Shown piece after piece: positions 18,373 to 25,923 of a stretch of 64,000 nt of DNA. The notes beneath the pieces are model-generated. The model was given only the letters and a program-made list of their open reading frames with translations. It did not search any database and was not told the DNA's origin. Position 1 is the first letter of the stretch; every line of letters begins with the position of its first letter. This DNA comes from Kineothrix sp. MB12-C1 (GTDB taxonomy: Bacteria; Bacillota; Clostridia; Lachnospirales; Lachnospiraceae), in NCBI RefSeq assembly GCF_030863805.1, contig NZ_CP132957.1:3658001-3722000 (forward strand). Direction: 5' to 3'. Position numbers and translations under genes: made by a program.

Positions 18373-18438
18373 AGTAAAATAAAGTAATTATTCAACAGGT
18401 CTGCGCATTTACTGCGCTGACCGTAAGAATACGTGGAA
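18373..18438 (+). repeat. 66-bp hairpin repeat, copy 1
   Basis: Matches 18515-18580 at 65 of 66 positions (G/A in ACRTGG). It contains a stem of TATTC/GAATA, GGTC/GACC and GCGC/GCGC around the loop ATTTACT. It lies in the gap between the BofC-like gene and the flavoprotein at 18600. Confidence 0.9.
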
Positions 18439-18445
18439 GAGTAAA

Positions 18446-18485
18446 TGAAAATCCCATCACCGAAGGTGATTTTAATGGATTTTCA
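18446..18485 (+). repeat. Two-step hairpin containing the 23-bp module
   Basis: TGAAAATCC (18446-18454) pairs with GGATTTTCA (18477-18485), and ATCACC (18456-18461) pairs with GGTGAT (18465-18470) over a GAA loop. The 3' arm plus loop (18463-18485) is the 23-bp module that recurs inverted at 11797-11819. Confidence 0.8.
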
Positions 18486-18487
18486 AT

Positions 18488-18514
18488 GTAGCTGCGGAGG
18501 CACTGAGCAGCTAC
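18488..18514 (+). repeat. 27-bp palindromic repeat, copy 3 (compensated stem)
   Basis: Arms GTAGCTGC and GCAGCTAC around GGAGGCACTGA. Relative to the consensus arms GTAACTGT and ACAGTTAC, two positions in each arm are changed together so that pairing is kept. This is the clearest compensatory copy. It directly joins the second 66-bp repeat. Confidence 0.9.
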
Positions 18515-18580
18515 AGTAAAATAAAGTAATTATTCAACAGGTCTGCGCATTTACTGCGCTGACCGTAAGAATACATGGAA
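18515..18580 (+). repeat. 66-bp hairpin repeat, copy 2 (leader of the 18600 gene)
   Basis: Second copy, ending 20 bp before the GTG start at 18600, thus in the mRNA leader. Stem positions: TATTC 18531-18535 with GAATA 18569-18573; GGTC 18540-18543 with GACC 18561-18564; GCGC 18545-18548 with GCGC 18556-18559. Confidence 0.9.
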
Positions 18581-18599
18581 AAGGTACGAGGACAGGTAA

Positions 18600-19820
18600 G
18601 TGAAGAAAATAGCAGTTATCGGCGGCGGTGCTTCCGGTATGATGGCAGCCATTACTGCGGCAAACAGTGGTGGACAGGTGACAATTTATGAAAAAAATGA
18701 CCGCATAGGGAAGAAAATACTCGCTACTGGCAATGGAAAATGCAATTATTCCAACAGGGATTTTAACACAGCATATTATTATGGACAGAATACGGATAAG
18801 CTGGAGCATTTGTTCGAACAGTTTTCTGTAACAGATACTATTTCCTTTTTCCTGGAAGGGGGTATGCTTAGCAAGGAAAGAAATGGTTATTTATATCCTC
18901 TTTCAGAGCAAGCTTCTACCGTTCTCGATATTTTGCGGTTAAAAATTAATAAGCTTAGTGTAAGGGTAGAATTGCAGTCCGAAGTGACTGCTATAGAAGT
19001 ACTCGGTAAAGGAAATGAGTTTCTCGTGAAAGTAGGGGGAAAAGGAGAGTGCTATGACCGTGTAGTGCTAACTTGCGGCGGATGTGCAGCACCTAAGACC
19101 GGCTCGGATGGAAGCGGCTATCGTTTGGCAAGAGGACTCGGCCATCGTTTGGTAGATACGGTACCGGCATTGGTGCAACTAAGATGCAGAGAGGATTTCT
19201 TTAAGATAGCAGCGGGGGTTCGATGCGAGGCATCTTTAAGTCTTGGGGAAAAGAATTCGCCGATACAGGTAGAGAGAGGAGAGGTGCAGTTTACGGATTA
19301 TGGAATTTCCGGTATCCCTGTATTTCAATTCAGTCGGACAGCGGCTTATTTACTGAAAGAGAGAAAAGAAGTACCTGTTTACATAGATTTCTTCCCCGAT
19401 TGGGAGGAGGCAGAATATGAGGAAATGTGCCGAAGAAGAACGGAAGATTTAAGCGGCAAAAATGCAGAAGAATTTCTTATCGGTATGGCAAATAAGAAGA
19501 TTAATATGGTTATGTTGAGACAAGCGGGCATTAAGCCCTCCGAGGAGGCTCATAAGATTGGAAAAGAACGGCTAAAGAAGCTCCTTTTCTCCTATCGGAA
19601 GCTATGTACTCATGTAGTAGCGGCGAATTCCTTTGATCACGCACAGGTCAGTGCCGGTGGTGTGAATATGAAAGAAGTGACATCTTCCCTCGAGTCCCTA
19701 TTAGTTCCGGGACTCTATTTCGCAGGTGAACTTCTGGATATCGATGGGCGATGCGGTGGTTATAACTTGCAGTGGGCGTGGACAAGCGGTTTCGTTGCCG
19801 GGAAGAATGCGGCAGTATAA
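18600..19820 (+). CDS. NAD(P)/FAD-dependent oxidoreductase, BaiN/HI0933 family
   Basis: Flavoprotein of 406 residues starting at GTG 18600 (GAGGACAGGTAA upstream). The N-terminal FAD Rossmann motif is GGGASGMMAA (8-17), followed by the family signature IGKKILATGNGKCNYSN. The C-terminal GRCGGYNLQWAWTSGFVAGKNA binds FAD. Members include YhiN-like proteins and BaiN, proposed to act in bile-acid dehydroxylation, but the substrate of most is unknown and bile-acid activity cannot be inferred here. Its leader carries the hairpin repeat also found before the next flavoprotein. Confidence 0.9.
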   Translation: MKKIAVIGGGASGMMAAITAANSGGQVTIYEKNDRIGKKILATGNGKCNYSNRDFNTAYYYGQNTDKLEHLFEQFSVTDTISFFLEGGMLSKERNGYLYPLSEQASTVLDILRLKINKLSVRVELQSEVTAIEVLGKGNEFLVKVGGKGECYDRVVLTCGGCAAPKTGSDGSGYRLARGLGHRLVDTVPALVQLRCREDFFKIAAGVRCEASLSLGEKNSPIQVERGEVQFTDYGISGIPVFQFSRTAAYLLKERKEVPVYIDFFPDWEEAEYEEMCRRRTEDLSGKNAEEFLIGMANKKINMVMLRQAGIKPSEEAHKIGKERLKKLLFSYRKLCTHVVAANSFDHAQVSAGGVNMKEVTSSLESLLVPGLYFAGELLDIDGRCGGYNLQWAWTSGFVAGKNAAV

Positions 19821-19838
19821 CGAGAATAATAGTAGCTG

Positions 19839-19886
19839 TTCAGCAGGTCTGTGCATTTACTGCGCTGACCGTAAGAATACATGGAA
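19839..19886 (+). repeat. Hairpin repeat, copy 3 (leader of the 19903 gene)
   Basis: 48-bp version of the 66-bp repeat. Compared with copies 1-2 it has TGTTC instead of TATTC and GTGC instead of GCGC in the 5' arms. Both changes give G-U pairs and keep the stem. GTAGCTG precedes it, resembling the left arm of the palindromic repeat copy at 18488. Confidence 0.85.
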
Positions 19887-19902
19887 AGATACGGTTGTTA
19901 AA

Positions 19903-21537
19903 ATGATTCGAATTAATCAATTGAAGTTATTGCCCGGGCATAAGGGCGATGAGATGGAAGCAAAGATAAGAAAGCTGCTGAAGCTTTCGAAAAAAGATAG
20001 TTTTACCTATGAAATTGTGAAACGTTCTATCGATGCCAGGAAGAAACCGGATGTTTATTATAGTTATACGGTAGATGTAGCAGTCAATGCTGAACAGGAC
20101 GTAGTGAAAAGATGTAACAATAATCAAATAAGCATAGTTACGCCTGTACAGTACCGTTTTCCTGATTATGGGACAAAAGAATTAACTAACAGACCCATTA
20201 TCATAGGAACAGGTCCGGCCGGCTTATTTTGCGGTTATATGTTGGCACTTCATGGTTATCGTCCCCTTCTTTTGGAGCGGGGAAAGGATGTGGATGCACG
20301 TAAGGCAGAGGTAGACCGGTTCTGGGCAGGCGGGCAATTGAATGTAGATTGCAATGTACAATTTGGTGAAGGCGGCGCCGGAACTTTTTCAGATGGAAAA
20401 TTAAATACTCTTGTAAAAGATAAAGATGGGCTGAATAAAGAGGTTCTGTCTATTTTTGTGCAGGCAGGGGCGCAAGAATCTATTTTATACGATGGAAAGC
20501 CCCATATAGGAACCGATGTCTTAATGGATGTGGTCAGAAATATGAGGCAGACCATTATCGAACATGGAGGGGAGATACGGTTCGATACGAAGGTGTCGGA
20601 TATTATATTTGAAGGCGGTAAAGTACAGGCGGTCATTACTGAGAATGCAAAAAGAGGCCAGGAAAGGCTAGAGGCTGAAGTGACAGTGCTGGCGATTGGA
20701 CACAGCGCCAGAGATACTTTCGAGATGCTGTATCAAAGAGAAGTCCCTATGGAGGCTAAGGCTTTTGCGGTGGGTATGAGGGTGGAGCATCCCCAGAGTA
20801 TGGTCGATGATTCGCAGTATGGCAGACAAGAGCAAGGGCTTCTTCCACCGGCCGCGTACAAGCTGGCAGCGAAAACAAAAGAAGGAAGGGGAGTTTATTC
20901 CTTCTGCATGTGCCCGGGCGGCTATGTAGTTAACGCTTCTTCCGAAGAGGGAAAGCTTGCGGTAAACGGCATGAGTTATAGCAAGCGGGATGGAAGAAAT
21001 GCCAACAGTGCGATTATCGTCTCTGTGACACCGCAAGATTATGGAAGCGACCATCCTCTTGCAGGAATTACATTTCAACGCAGTCTGGAAGAGAAAGCTT
21101 ATAACTTGTGCAAGGGAAAAGTACCTGTGGAATACTATGGAGATTTCAAAATGGCAGTAATAAATGAAAAAGCTGCTGTATCCGGCGATACCTATGCTCC
21201 TCAAATAAAGGGATTGTGGGAATTTGCCGATGTGCATGAGATTATGCCGGAAGTTATCAATCGGGCATTTATTGAAGGGATAGAACAGTTTGGGAGAATG
21301 ATTCCCGGATTTGCATCGGAGCAAATGCTGATTTCAGGGGTTGAGAGCCGAACATCTTCACCTGTGCGAATTCATAGGGATACATCCGGACAATCCAGAT
21401 TGCGAGGACTCTATCCTTGCGGAGAAGGGGTCGGATATGCCGGTGGTATCATGTCGGCCGCAATGGATGGAATAAAGATCGCACAGTGGATTGCGGAAGA
21501 ATATAAGCCTTTTATAGAAGGCCGTCCATATAGATAG
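19903..21537 (+). CDS. FAD-dependent dehydrogenase (COG2509-type)
   Basis: Product of 544 residues from ATG 19903; the frame is open upstream into the previous gene, but MIRINQLKLLPGH is the usual beginning of this family. An N-terminal alpha/beta domain (about 1-90) precedes the FAD motif GTGPAGLFCGYMLA (about 99-112), GEGGAGTFSDGKLNT, and the C-terminal CGEGVGYAGGIMSAAMDG. The reaction is unknown. The ribosome site is weak, and the hairpin repeat lies just upstream, so translation may depend on that leader. It follows another flavoprotein with the same leader element. Confidence 0.88.
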   Translation: MIRINQLKLLPGHKGDEMEAKIRKLLKLSKKDSFTYEIVKRSIDARKKPDVYYSYTVDVAVNAEQDVVKRCNNNQISIVTPVQYRFPDYGTKELTNRPIIIGTGPAGLFCGYMLALHGYRPLLLERGKDVDARKAEVDRFWAGGQLNVDCNVQFGEGGAGTFSDGKLNTLVKDKDGLNKEVLSIFVQAGAQESILYDGKPHIGTDVLMDVVRNMRQTIIEHGGEIRFDTKVSDIIFEGGKVQAVITENAKRGQERLEAEVTVLAIGHSARDTFEMLYQREVPMEAKAFAVGMRVEHPQSMVDDSQYGRQEQGLLPPAAYKLAAKTKEGRGVYSFCMCPGGYVVNASSEEGKLAVNGMSYSKRDGRNANSAIIVSVTPQDYGSDHPLAGITFQRSLEEKAYNLCKGKVPVEYYGDFKMAVINEKAAVSGDTYAPQIKGLWEFADVHEIMPEVINRAFIEGIEQFGRMIPGFASEQMLISGVESRTSSPVRIHRDTSGQSRLRGLYPCGEGVGYAGGIMSAAMDGIKIAQWIAEEYKPFIEGRPYR

Positions 21538-21559
21538 TGATCTGGTACGAAAGCGAGAG

Positions 21560-21586
21560 GTAACTGTGAAGGAACCTAACAGTTAC
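21560..21586 (+). repeat. 27-bp palindromic repeat, copy 4 (proB leader)
   Basis: Arms GTAACTGT and ACAGTTAC are a perfect 8-bp stem around GAAGGAACCTA. It lies 34 bp before proB. Confidence 0.9.
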
Positions 21587-21619
21587 GAGAGAAAACAGGA
21601 TGGAGGATAAGAAAGTCCG

Positions 21620-22543
21620 ATGGAAACGATAAAACTGGAGAAGCAAAAAAGTCAGGATGAGACTGCCGCAAGGAGAAACTATTTAAGAGAAAGAATAAAA
21701 GATAAAAAACGAATTGTTGTAAAGATAGGTTCCTCCTCCTTGCAACACCCTGAGACAGGAGATTTGGATTATACGAAGCTAGATGTTCTCGTCAGAGAGC
21801 TTTGTGATATGAGAAATAGGGGAAAAGATGTGGTGCTTGTGACTTCCGGTGCAATTGCAGTAGGGAAAAAGGCAGTACATATTAAAGATATCAATCATTT
21901 GGATGAGGATAATCCGATTGCGGTCAAACAGGCTTGTGCGGCGATAGGACAAGCAAGGCTGATGATGACCTATCAGAAAATATTCGCGGAATATAATCAG
22001 GTAGCAGCGCAAATACTTATGACAAAGAACACGATTGTGGATAATTTGAACCGTTACAATGCCCACAACACTTTCTCCGAGCTTTTTAAATTGGGAGCTA
22101 TTCCCATCGTAAATGAAAACGATACGGTAGCGACCTATGAAATTGAAATAGGGGATAATGATACGTTGTCAGCTATTGTAGCAGCTTTGGTCGGTGCGGA
22201 TCTTTTGATTCTCCTCTCGGATATCGATGGACTATATACGGATGATCCAAGGACGAATACAGAAGCGAAATTCATCGAAGTGGTAGAAGAGCTTACCGAT
22301 GAACTCATGGATATGGGAAAGGCTACTACAGGGAGTAGCGTAGGGACTGGCGGTATGAATACGAAGCTTATCGCAGCTCAGATCGCTACAAGTTCCAATA
22401 TCGATATGATTATCGCAAACAGCAAAGATATTAAGGTCTTACACCGTATATTGGATGGTAATAACATAGGGACGTTATTTGCAGGTACTGAGAAGAAGTA
22501 TTTTGATTTACCTGAATTCGTGGAAAAGATGAATAATTATTAA
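21620..22543 (+). CDS. proB: Glutamate 5-kinase
   Basis: First step of proline synthesis: phosphorylates glutamate to gamma-glutamyl phosphate. It has 307 residues, ATG 21620 after GGATGGAGGATAAG. The amino-acid-kinase motifs VVKIGSSSL and VTSGAIAVG are near residues 36-75, with NENDTVAT and DIDGLYTDDPR further on. The C-terminal PUA domain of longer ProB proteins is absent, as in short ProB forms. An N-terminal extension of about 30 charged residues precedes the kinase fold. Its partner proA lies 1.4 kb downstream. Confidence 0.95.
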   Translation: METIKLEKQKSQDETAARRNYLRERIKDKKRIVVKIGSSSLQHPETGDLDYTKLDVLVRELCDMRNRGKDVVLVTSGAIAVGKKAVHIKDINHLDEDNPIAVKQACAAIGQARLMMTYQKIFAEYNQVAAQILMTKNTIVDNLNRYNAHNTFSELFKLGAIPIVNENDTVATYEIEIGDNDTLSAIVAALVGADLLILLSDIDGLYTDDPRTNTEAKFIEVVEELTDELMDMGKATTGSSVGTGGMNTKLIAAQIATSSNIDMIIANSKDIKVLHRILDGNNIGTLFAGTEKKYFDLPEFVEKMNNY

Positions 22544-22566
22544 AATTTACAGATTATGAGAAAGGC

Positions 22567-22806
22567 ATGGCTATTGAAATGGAAAGCATGGATAAAAAGA
22601 TTGAGAGAATCAATGAATTATATCGTAAGTCAAAGGCGGAAGGATTGAACGAAGAGGAGAAGAAAGAGCAGGCGGCTCTTCGAAGCGAGTATATCGCCAA
22701 TATTAGAGCGAACCTGAGGGGACAGCTTAACAATGTAAATATCCAGGAGGAGGATGGGTCCATAACTAATCTGGGAGAAAAGTATGGAGATAAAAAGACG
22801 CATTAG
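22567..22806 (+). CDS. DUF896 (YnzC-like) small protein
   Basis: Product of up to 79 residues. KIERINELYRKSKAEGLNEE, then KEQAALRSEYI and NIRANLRGQL match the DUF896/YnzC helical-hairpin family; members are small cytosolic proteins, some under SOS control. The start is uncertain: ATG 22567 is almost touching AAAGG, and ATG 22579 or 22588 would give 75 or 72 residues nearer the usual N-terminus. It overlaps the next gene by 23 bp. Confidence 0.85.
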   Translation: MAIEMESMDKKIERINELYRKSKAEGLNEEEKKEQAALRSEYIANIRANLRGQLNNVNIQEEDGSITNLGEKYGDKKTH

Positions 22807-23350
22807 AAAGAGTATACTGAAGAAGAGAGACGAAATGCCGAAAGGGGAACGAGCCGAGAAAAGTCGGAATATAATGGATAAGATAACTCGGATGGATATT
22901 TATCAAGAAGCGGAGTCTATTCTTTGTTATGTAAATTATAAAAGTGAAGTGGAAACAGAAGAGTTTATTAAAGAAACGTTAAGCAGAGGGAAAAAAGTAT
23001 ACTGTCCTAGAATTGATCGAGAGGAAATGGAATTTTATCGGATAGCAGGAATGGAAGATCTGTCCATGGGATATATGGGAATCAGAGAACCGATGCCAAG
23101 TGGGCAAAGACTCCTTTGCGGAAGGGATATCAGCATGGAAAGATGCTTGATGATAATGCCGGGCAGTGTCTTTGACAGGGAGCATAATCGAATGGGCTAT
23201 GGTAAAGGCTATTACGACAGGTACTTAGAGAGATATCCGCAGCTCCCCACAGTGGCGGTATGCTTTGAATGCCAATTAGCGCAGAAGGTACCGACGGAGG
23301 AGCATGATAGGAAGCCGAATATGGTGATAACGGAAGAAAACATATATTAA
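22784..23350 (+). CDS. 5-formyltetrahydrofolate cyclo-ligase
   Basis: ATP-dependent conversion of 5-formyl-THF to 5,10-methenyl-THF, returning stored folate to the C1 pool. It has 188 residues. The basic N-terminus (EIKRRIRKSILKKRDEM) and the GSVFDREHNRMGYGKGYYDR loop are diagnostic. It is translationally coupled to the DUF896 gene and lies between proB and proA, away from the fhs/folD pair. Confidence 0.94.
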   Translation: MEIKRRIRKSILKKRDEMPKGERAEKSRNIMDKITRMDIYQEAESILCYVNYKSEVETEEFIKETLSRGKKVYCPRIDREEMEFYRIAGMEDLSMGYMGIREPMPSGQRLLCGRDISMERCLMIMPGSVFDREHNRMGYGKGYYDRYLERYPQLPTVAVCFECQLAQKVPTEEHDRKPNMVITEENIY

Positions 23351-23365
23351 ATAACTTATTATTAC

Positions 23366-23758
23366 TTATTCATTTTTGGAAGCGGTGGAAGGTTTCGGAA
23401 CTTGCGTCTGCTTGGATTGTGTGTTATTCAGATACGCGAGATATTTGACTGCTTCCTGACGGTTCACTTTATTTAGCTTTTTAAGATTCCAAAGCATGTC
23501 CTTCAACGAGATATCTTGTATATATTTGGAGGTCAAATCATACGAACCCGCAAAGTCAGGTTCTATACCTAGAATATAGTCGGTACTTACATTATAAAGT
23601 TTCGCTAAATTGACTACATGACGAGCCGGGAGTTCTCTTTTATCCAGTTCATAATAAGAATAGGCCTGTTGTGAGATTCCGAGATAATCGGCAACTTCCC
23701 TTTGCTTCAGGCGATTGTTCTCCCTTAAGCCTTTGACAATATCGGATATTTCTGACAT
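23366..23758 (-). CDS. XRE-family transcriptional regulator
   Basis: Product of 130 residues, ATG at 23758 on the minus strand. An N-terminal XRE helix-turn-helix (about 6-62: LKQREVADYLGISQQAYSYYE...) is followed by a C-terminal tail of about 65 residues without a recognised domain. It faces away from proA and converges on the cyclo-ligase gene (16 bp apart). It may regulate itself or proA from the shared 171-bp region, which contains AT-rich inverted segments; this is inference. Confidence 0.88.
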   Translation of the reverse strand: MSEISDIVKGLRENNRLKQREVADYLGISQQAYSYYELDKRELPARHVVNLAKLYNVSTDYILGIEPDFAGSYDLTSKYIQDISLKDMLWNLKKLNKVNRQEAVKYLAYLNNTQSKQTQVPKPSTASKNE

Positions 23759-23929
23759 AATGGTGCCCTACCTTTCTTATAGCTTATGAGTTATACTTCG
23801 ATGTGTTGTGGGAATCATATCATACAACAAAAATAAGTATGTATAATAATCACAAACTAATGTGAGAAATATTAGATTTACAACTAAATATTGTGAAAAT
23901 TTTAATAAAATCTAAAAGGAGGATGACCT

Positions 23930-25177
23930 ATGATAAGTTTGGAAATGATGGGACAAAAAGCAGAAGCAGCGAGCTTCGAGTTGCAGGGGCTCTCTAAGGA
24001 AAAAAAGAATGAAGTGCTGCAAAAAACAGGAGAGACGTTAATTGCAGATACAGAGTCGATTCTGAAAGAAAATGAAAAAGATATAGCGAATGGTGAGTCC
24101 AACGGCATGCATCCGGGAATGGTGGATAGACTGAGGCTGACAGCCGATAGAATCAAGTCCATGGCCGAGGGGCTATATCAGATAGTAGAGTTAGAAGATC
24201 CCATCGGTGAGGTGCTGGAAACGTATGACCGTCCGAACGGACTGCACATTCAAAAGAGAAGAGTTCCCCTTGGCGTAGTAGGAATTATCTATGAATCCAG
24301 ACCGAATGTAACAGCAGACGCCTTCGGACTTTGCTTTAAATCCGGAAATGCCGTGATTTTAAAAGGAGGAAGCGATGCCGTATGTTCCAATATCGCAATT
24401 GCCGCCTCCATCCGAAAAGCACTTCGTTCTTGCGGAGTGTGCGAGGATGCTATTCAGTTGATCGAAAGCACAGACAGAGAAGTGACGAAACAGTTTATGA
24501 AGTTGAACCGTTATGTAAATGTATTAATTCCGAGAGGAAGCGCAGGGCTGATCCGAAGTGTTGTGGAGAATAGTACGATTCCGGTCATAGAAACGGGAAC
24601 GGGAAATTGCCATATTTATGTGGATGAGAGTGCAGACCTGGAAAAGGCGGTTCCGATTATTGTTAATGCTAAGACCCAGCGTATCGGTGTATGTAATGCG
24701 TGTGAATCATTGCTCGTACATGAGGCGGTGAGAGAAAGATTCTTGCCAATGATAGCGGAAGCGTTCCGGGAATATAAGGTGGAAATGCGTGGTGATGAGA
24801 GAACGAGAGAAGTCATTGCAGATGCCATACCGGCAACAGAAGAAGATTACGAAAGAGAATATTTAGATTATATCATTGCCATAAAGACTGTTTCATCCAT
24901 AGAAGAAGCGATTGCCCATATTAACAGATACAATACGAAGCATTCCGAAGCAATTCTGACGCAAAATAAGGAAAATGCCGATAAGTTCTTGCGGGAAGTA
25001 GATGCGGCTTGCGTCTACGCCAATGCTTCTACGAGATTCAGCGATGGATTTGAATTCGGTTTCGGCGCAGAAATCGGAATCAGTACTCAGAAGCTTCATG
25101 CGAGAGGGCCGATGGGATTAAAGGAATTAACATCTTATAAATATACGATAGAGGGCGATTGGCACGTACGTCCTTAG
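23930..25177 (+). CDS. proA: Gamma-glutamyl phosphate reductase
   Basis: NADPH-dependent second step of proline synthesis. It has 415 residues, ATG 23930 after AAAGGAGGATGACCT. The glutamate-semialdehyde dehydrogenase signatures [17 protein letters not shown] and the active-site region [16 protein letters not shown] (catalytic Cys) are present, with [16 protein letters not shown] near the end. It is separated from proB by DUF896, the cyclo-ligase and a reversed regulator, so it is probably transcribed on its own. Confidence 0.96.
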   Translation: MISLEMMGQKAEAASFELQGLSKEKKNEVLQKTGETLIADTESILKENEKDIANGESNGMHPGMVDRLRLTADRIKSMAEGLYQIVELEDPIGEVLETYDRPNGLHIQKRRVPLGVVGIIYESRPNVTADAFGLCFKSGNAVILKGGSDAVCSNIAIAASIRKALRSCGVCEDAIQLIESTDREVTKQFMKLNRYVNVLIPRGSAGLIRSVVENSTIPVIETGTGNCHIYVDESADLEKAVPIIVNAKTQRIGVCNACESLLVHEAVRERFLPMIAEAFREYKVEMRGDERTREVIADAIPATEEDYEREYLDYIIAIKTVSSIEEAIAHINRYNTKHSEAILTQNKENADKFLREVDAACVYANASTRFSDGFEFGFGAEIGISTQKLHARGPMGLKELTSYKYTIEGDWHVRP

Positions 25178-25210
25178 AAGTGATAAGAATGTTTTCGACT
25201 TTTGGGATTT

Positions 25211-25243
25211 GCCGTAGGATTTTGACGTCCTGCGGCTTTTTCT
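25211..25243 (+). terminator. Intrinsic terminator after proA
   Basis: GCCGTAGGA (25211-25219) pairs with TCCTGCGGC (25228-25236), one G-U, followed by TTTTTCTT. Confidence 0.85.
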
Positions 25244-25301
25244 TGCCATAAATCTGTAACTTATTTGGGAGGCCGGAAAAGGGGAATATAGCGTCTTAAC
25301 C

Positions 25302-25330
25302 TTGACAGTATATTTATCTTATTTTATAAT
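25302..25330 (+). promoter_or_regulatory. Consensus sigma-A promoter for padR-flavoprotein operon
   Basis: TTGACA (25302-25307), 17-bp spacer, TATAAT (25325-25330): a perfect consensus promoter 36 bp before the PadR start. Such a strong promoter in front of a repressor gene suggests autoregulation. Confidence 0.88.
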
Positions 25331-25365
25331 CAACTTATTGAGTATTAAACAAAGGGGGTATTGAT

Positions 25366-25923
25366 ATGTCACTTAAGCATGGTCTGTTAGGTCTACTAAA
25401 TTACGGCTCAATGACGGGATATGAATTGGATAAGGCTTTTAAGGCTTCTCTATCGTTTTTCTGGCAGGCAAAAACCAGTCAGATTTATCGTGAGTTGGAT
25501 TCTATGGAACGGAGCGGCTGGCTGACAAGTGAACGCATTATGCAAACGGAAAAGCCAAACAAGCGGGTATATACTATAACGGACAGCGGAAAAGAAGAAC
25601 TTGAGAATTGGCTGTTACTGCCGGAGTCGGATACTGCTGATGCAATGCGTGTTAAGAGTGCATTTCTTATGCGTGTTTTCTTTGCAGGTGAAACAAGTAT
25701 TGAGCAATCAATCGATATGATTCGGAAATATCGGGACAAATGTATTGAAAGCAGAAATTCATTGAGTGCCGCCCATATCGCAACTACGGAATACAGGGCG
25801 ATGATAGAGGATGAGAAGAAGACTAAATTTTGGGAACTTTCCATCCTTTACGGTGAGTTATACTATGATGCCAGCCTTGATTGGGCTAATAAAGCAATCG
25901 CTATTCTAGAGGGGGAGAAGTGA
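25366..25923 (+). CDS. PadR-family transcriptional regulator
   Basis: Product of 185 residues, ATG 25366 after AAAGGGGG. The PadR winged helix fills residues 1-80 (LLGLLNYGSMTGYELDK..., wing in RVYTITDSGKEELENWL), and the C-terminal coiled coil (about 95-180) mediates dimerisation (Vir_act_alpha_C type). It overlaps the next gene (TGATG), so the downstream flavoprotein is the likely target. Ligand unknown. Confidence 0.92.
   Translation: MSLKHGLLGLLNYGSMTGYELDKAFKASLSFFWQAKTSQIYRELDSMERSGWLTSERIMQTEKPNKRVYTITDSGKEELENWLLLPESDTADAMRVKSAFLMRVFFAGETSIEQSIDMIRKYRDKCIESRNSLSAAHIATTEYRAMIEDEKKTKFWELSILYGELYYDASLDWANKAIAILEGEK

Noticed and set aside
18373-18580. CRISPR array
   Set aside because: Two long near-identical repeats with one 76-bp gap, and a third copy 1.3 kb away before another gene, do not form an array. 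No cas genes are present.
20668-21324. 218-codon open frame on the minus strand inside the FAD dehydrogenase gene
   Set aside because: It lies wholly within a recognised flavoprotein with conserved motifs, has no family resemblance or ribosome site, and its composition is that of an antisense shadow.
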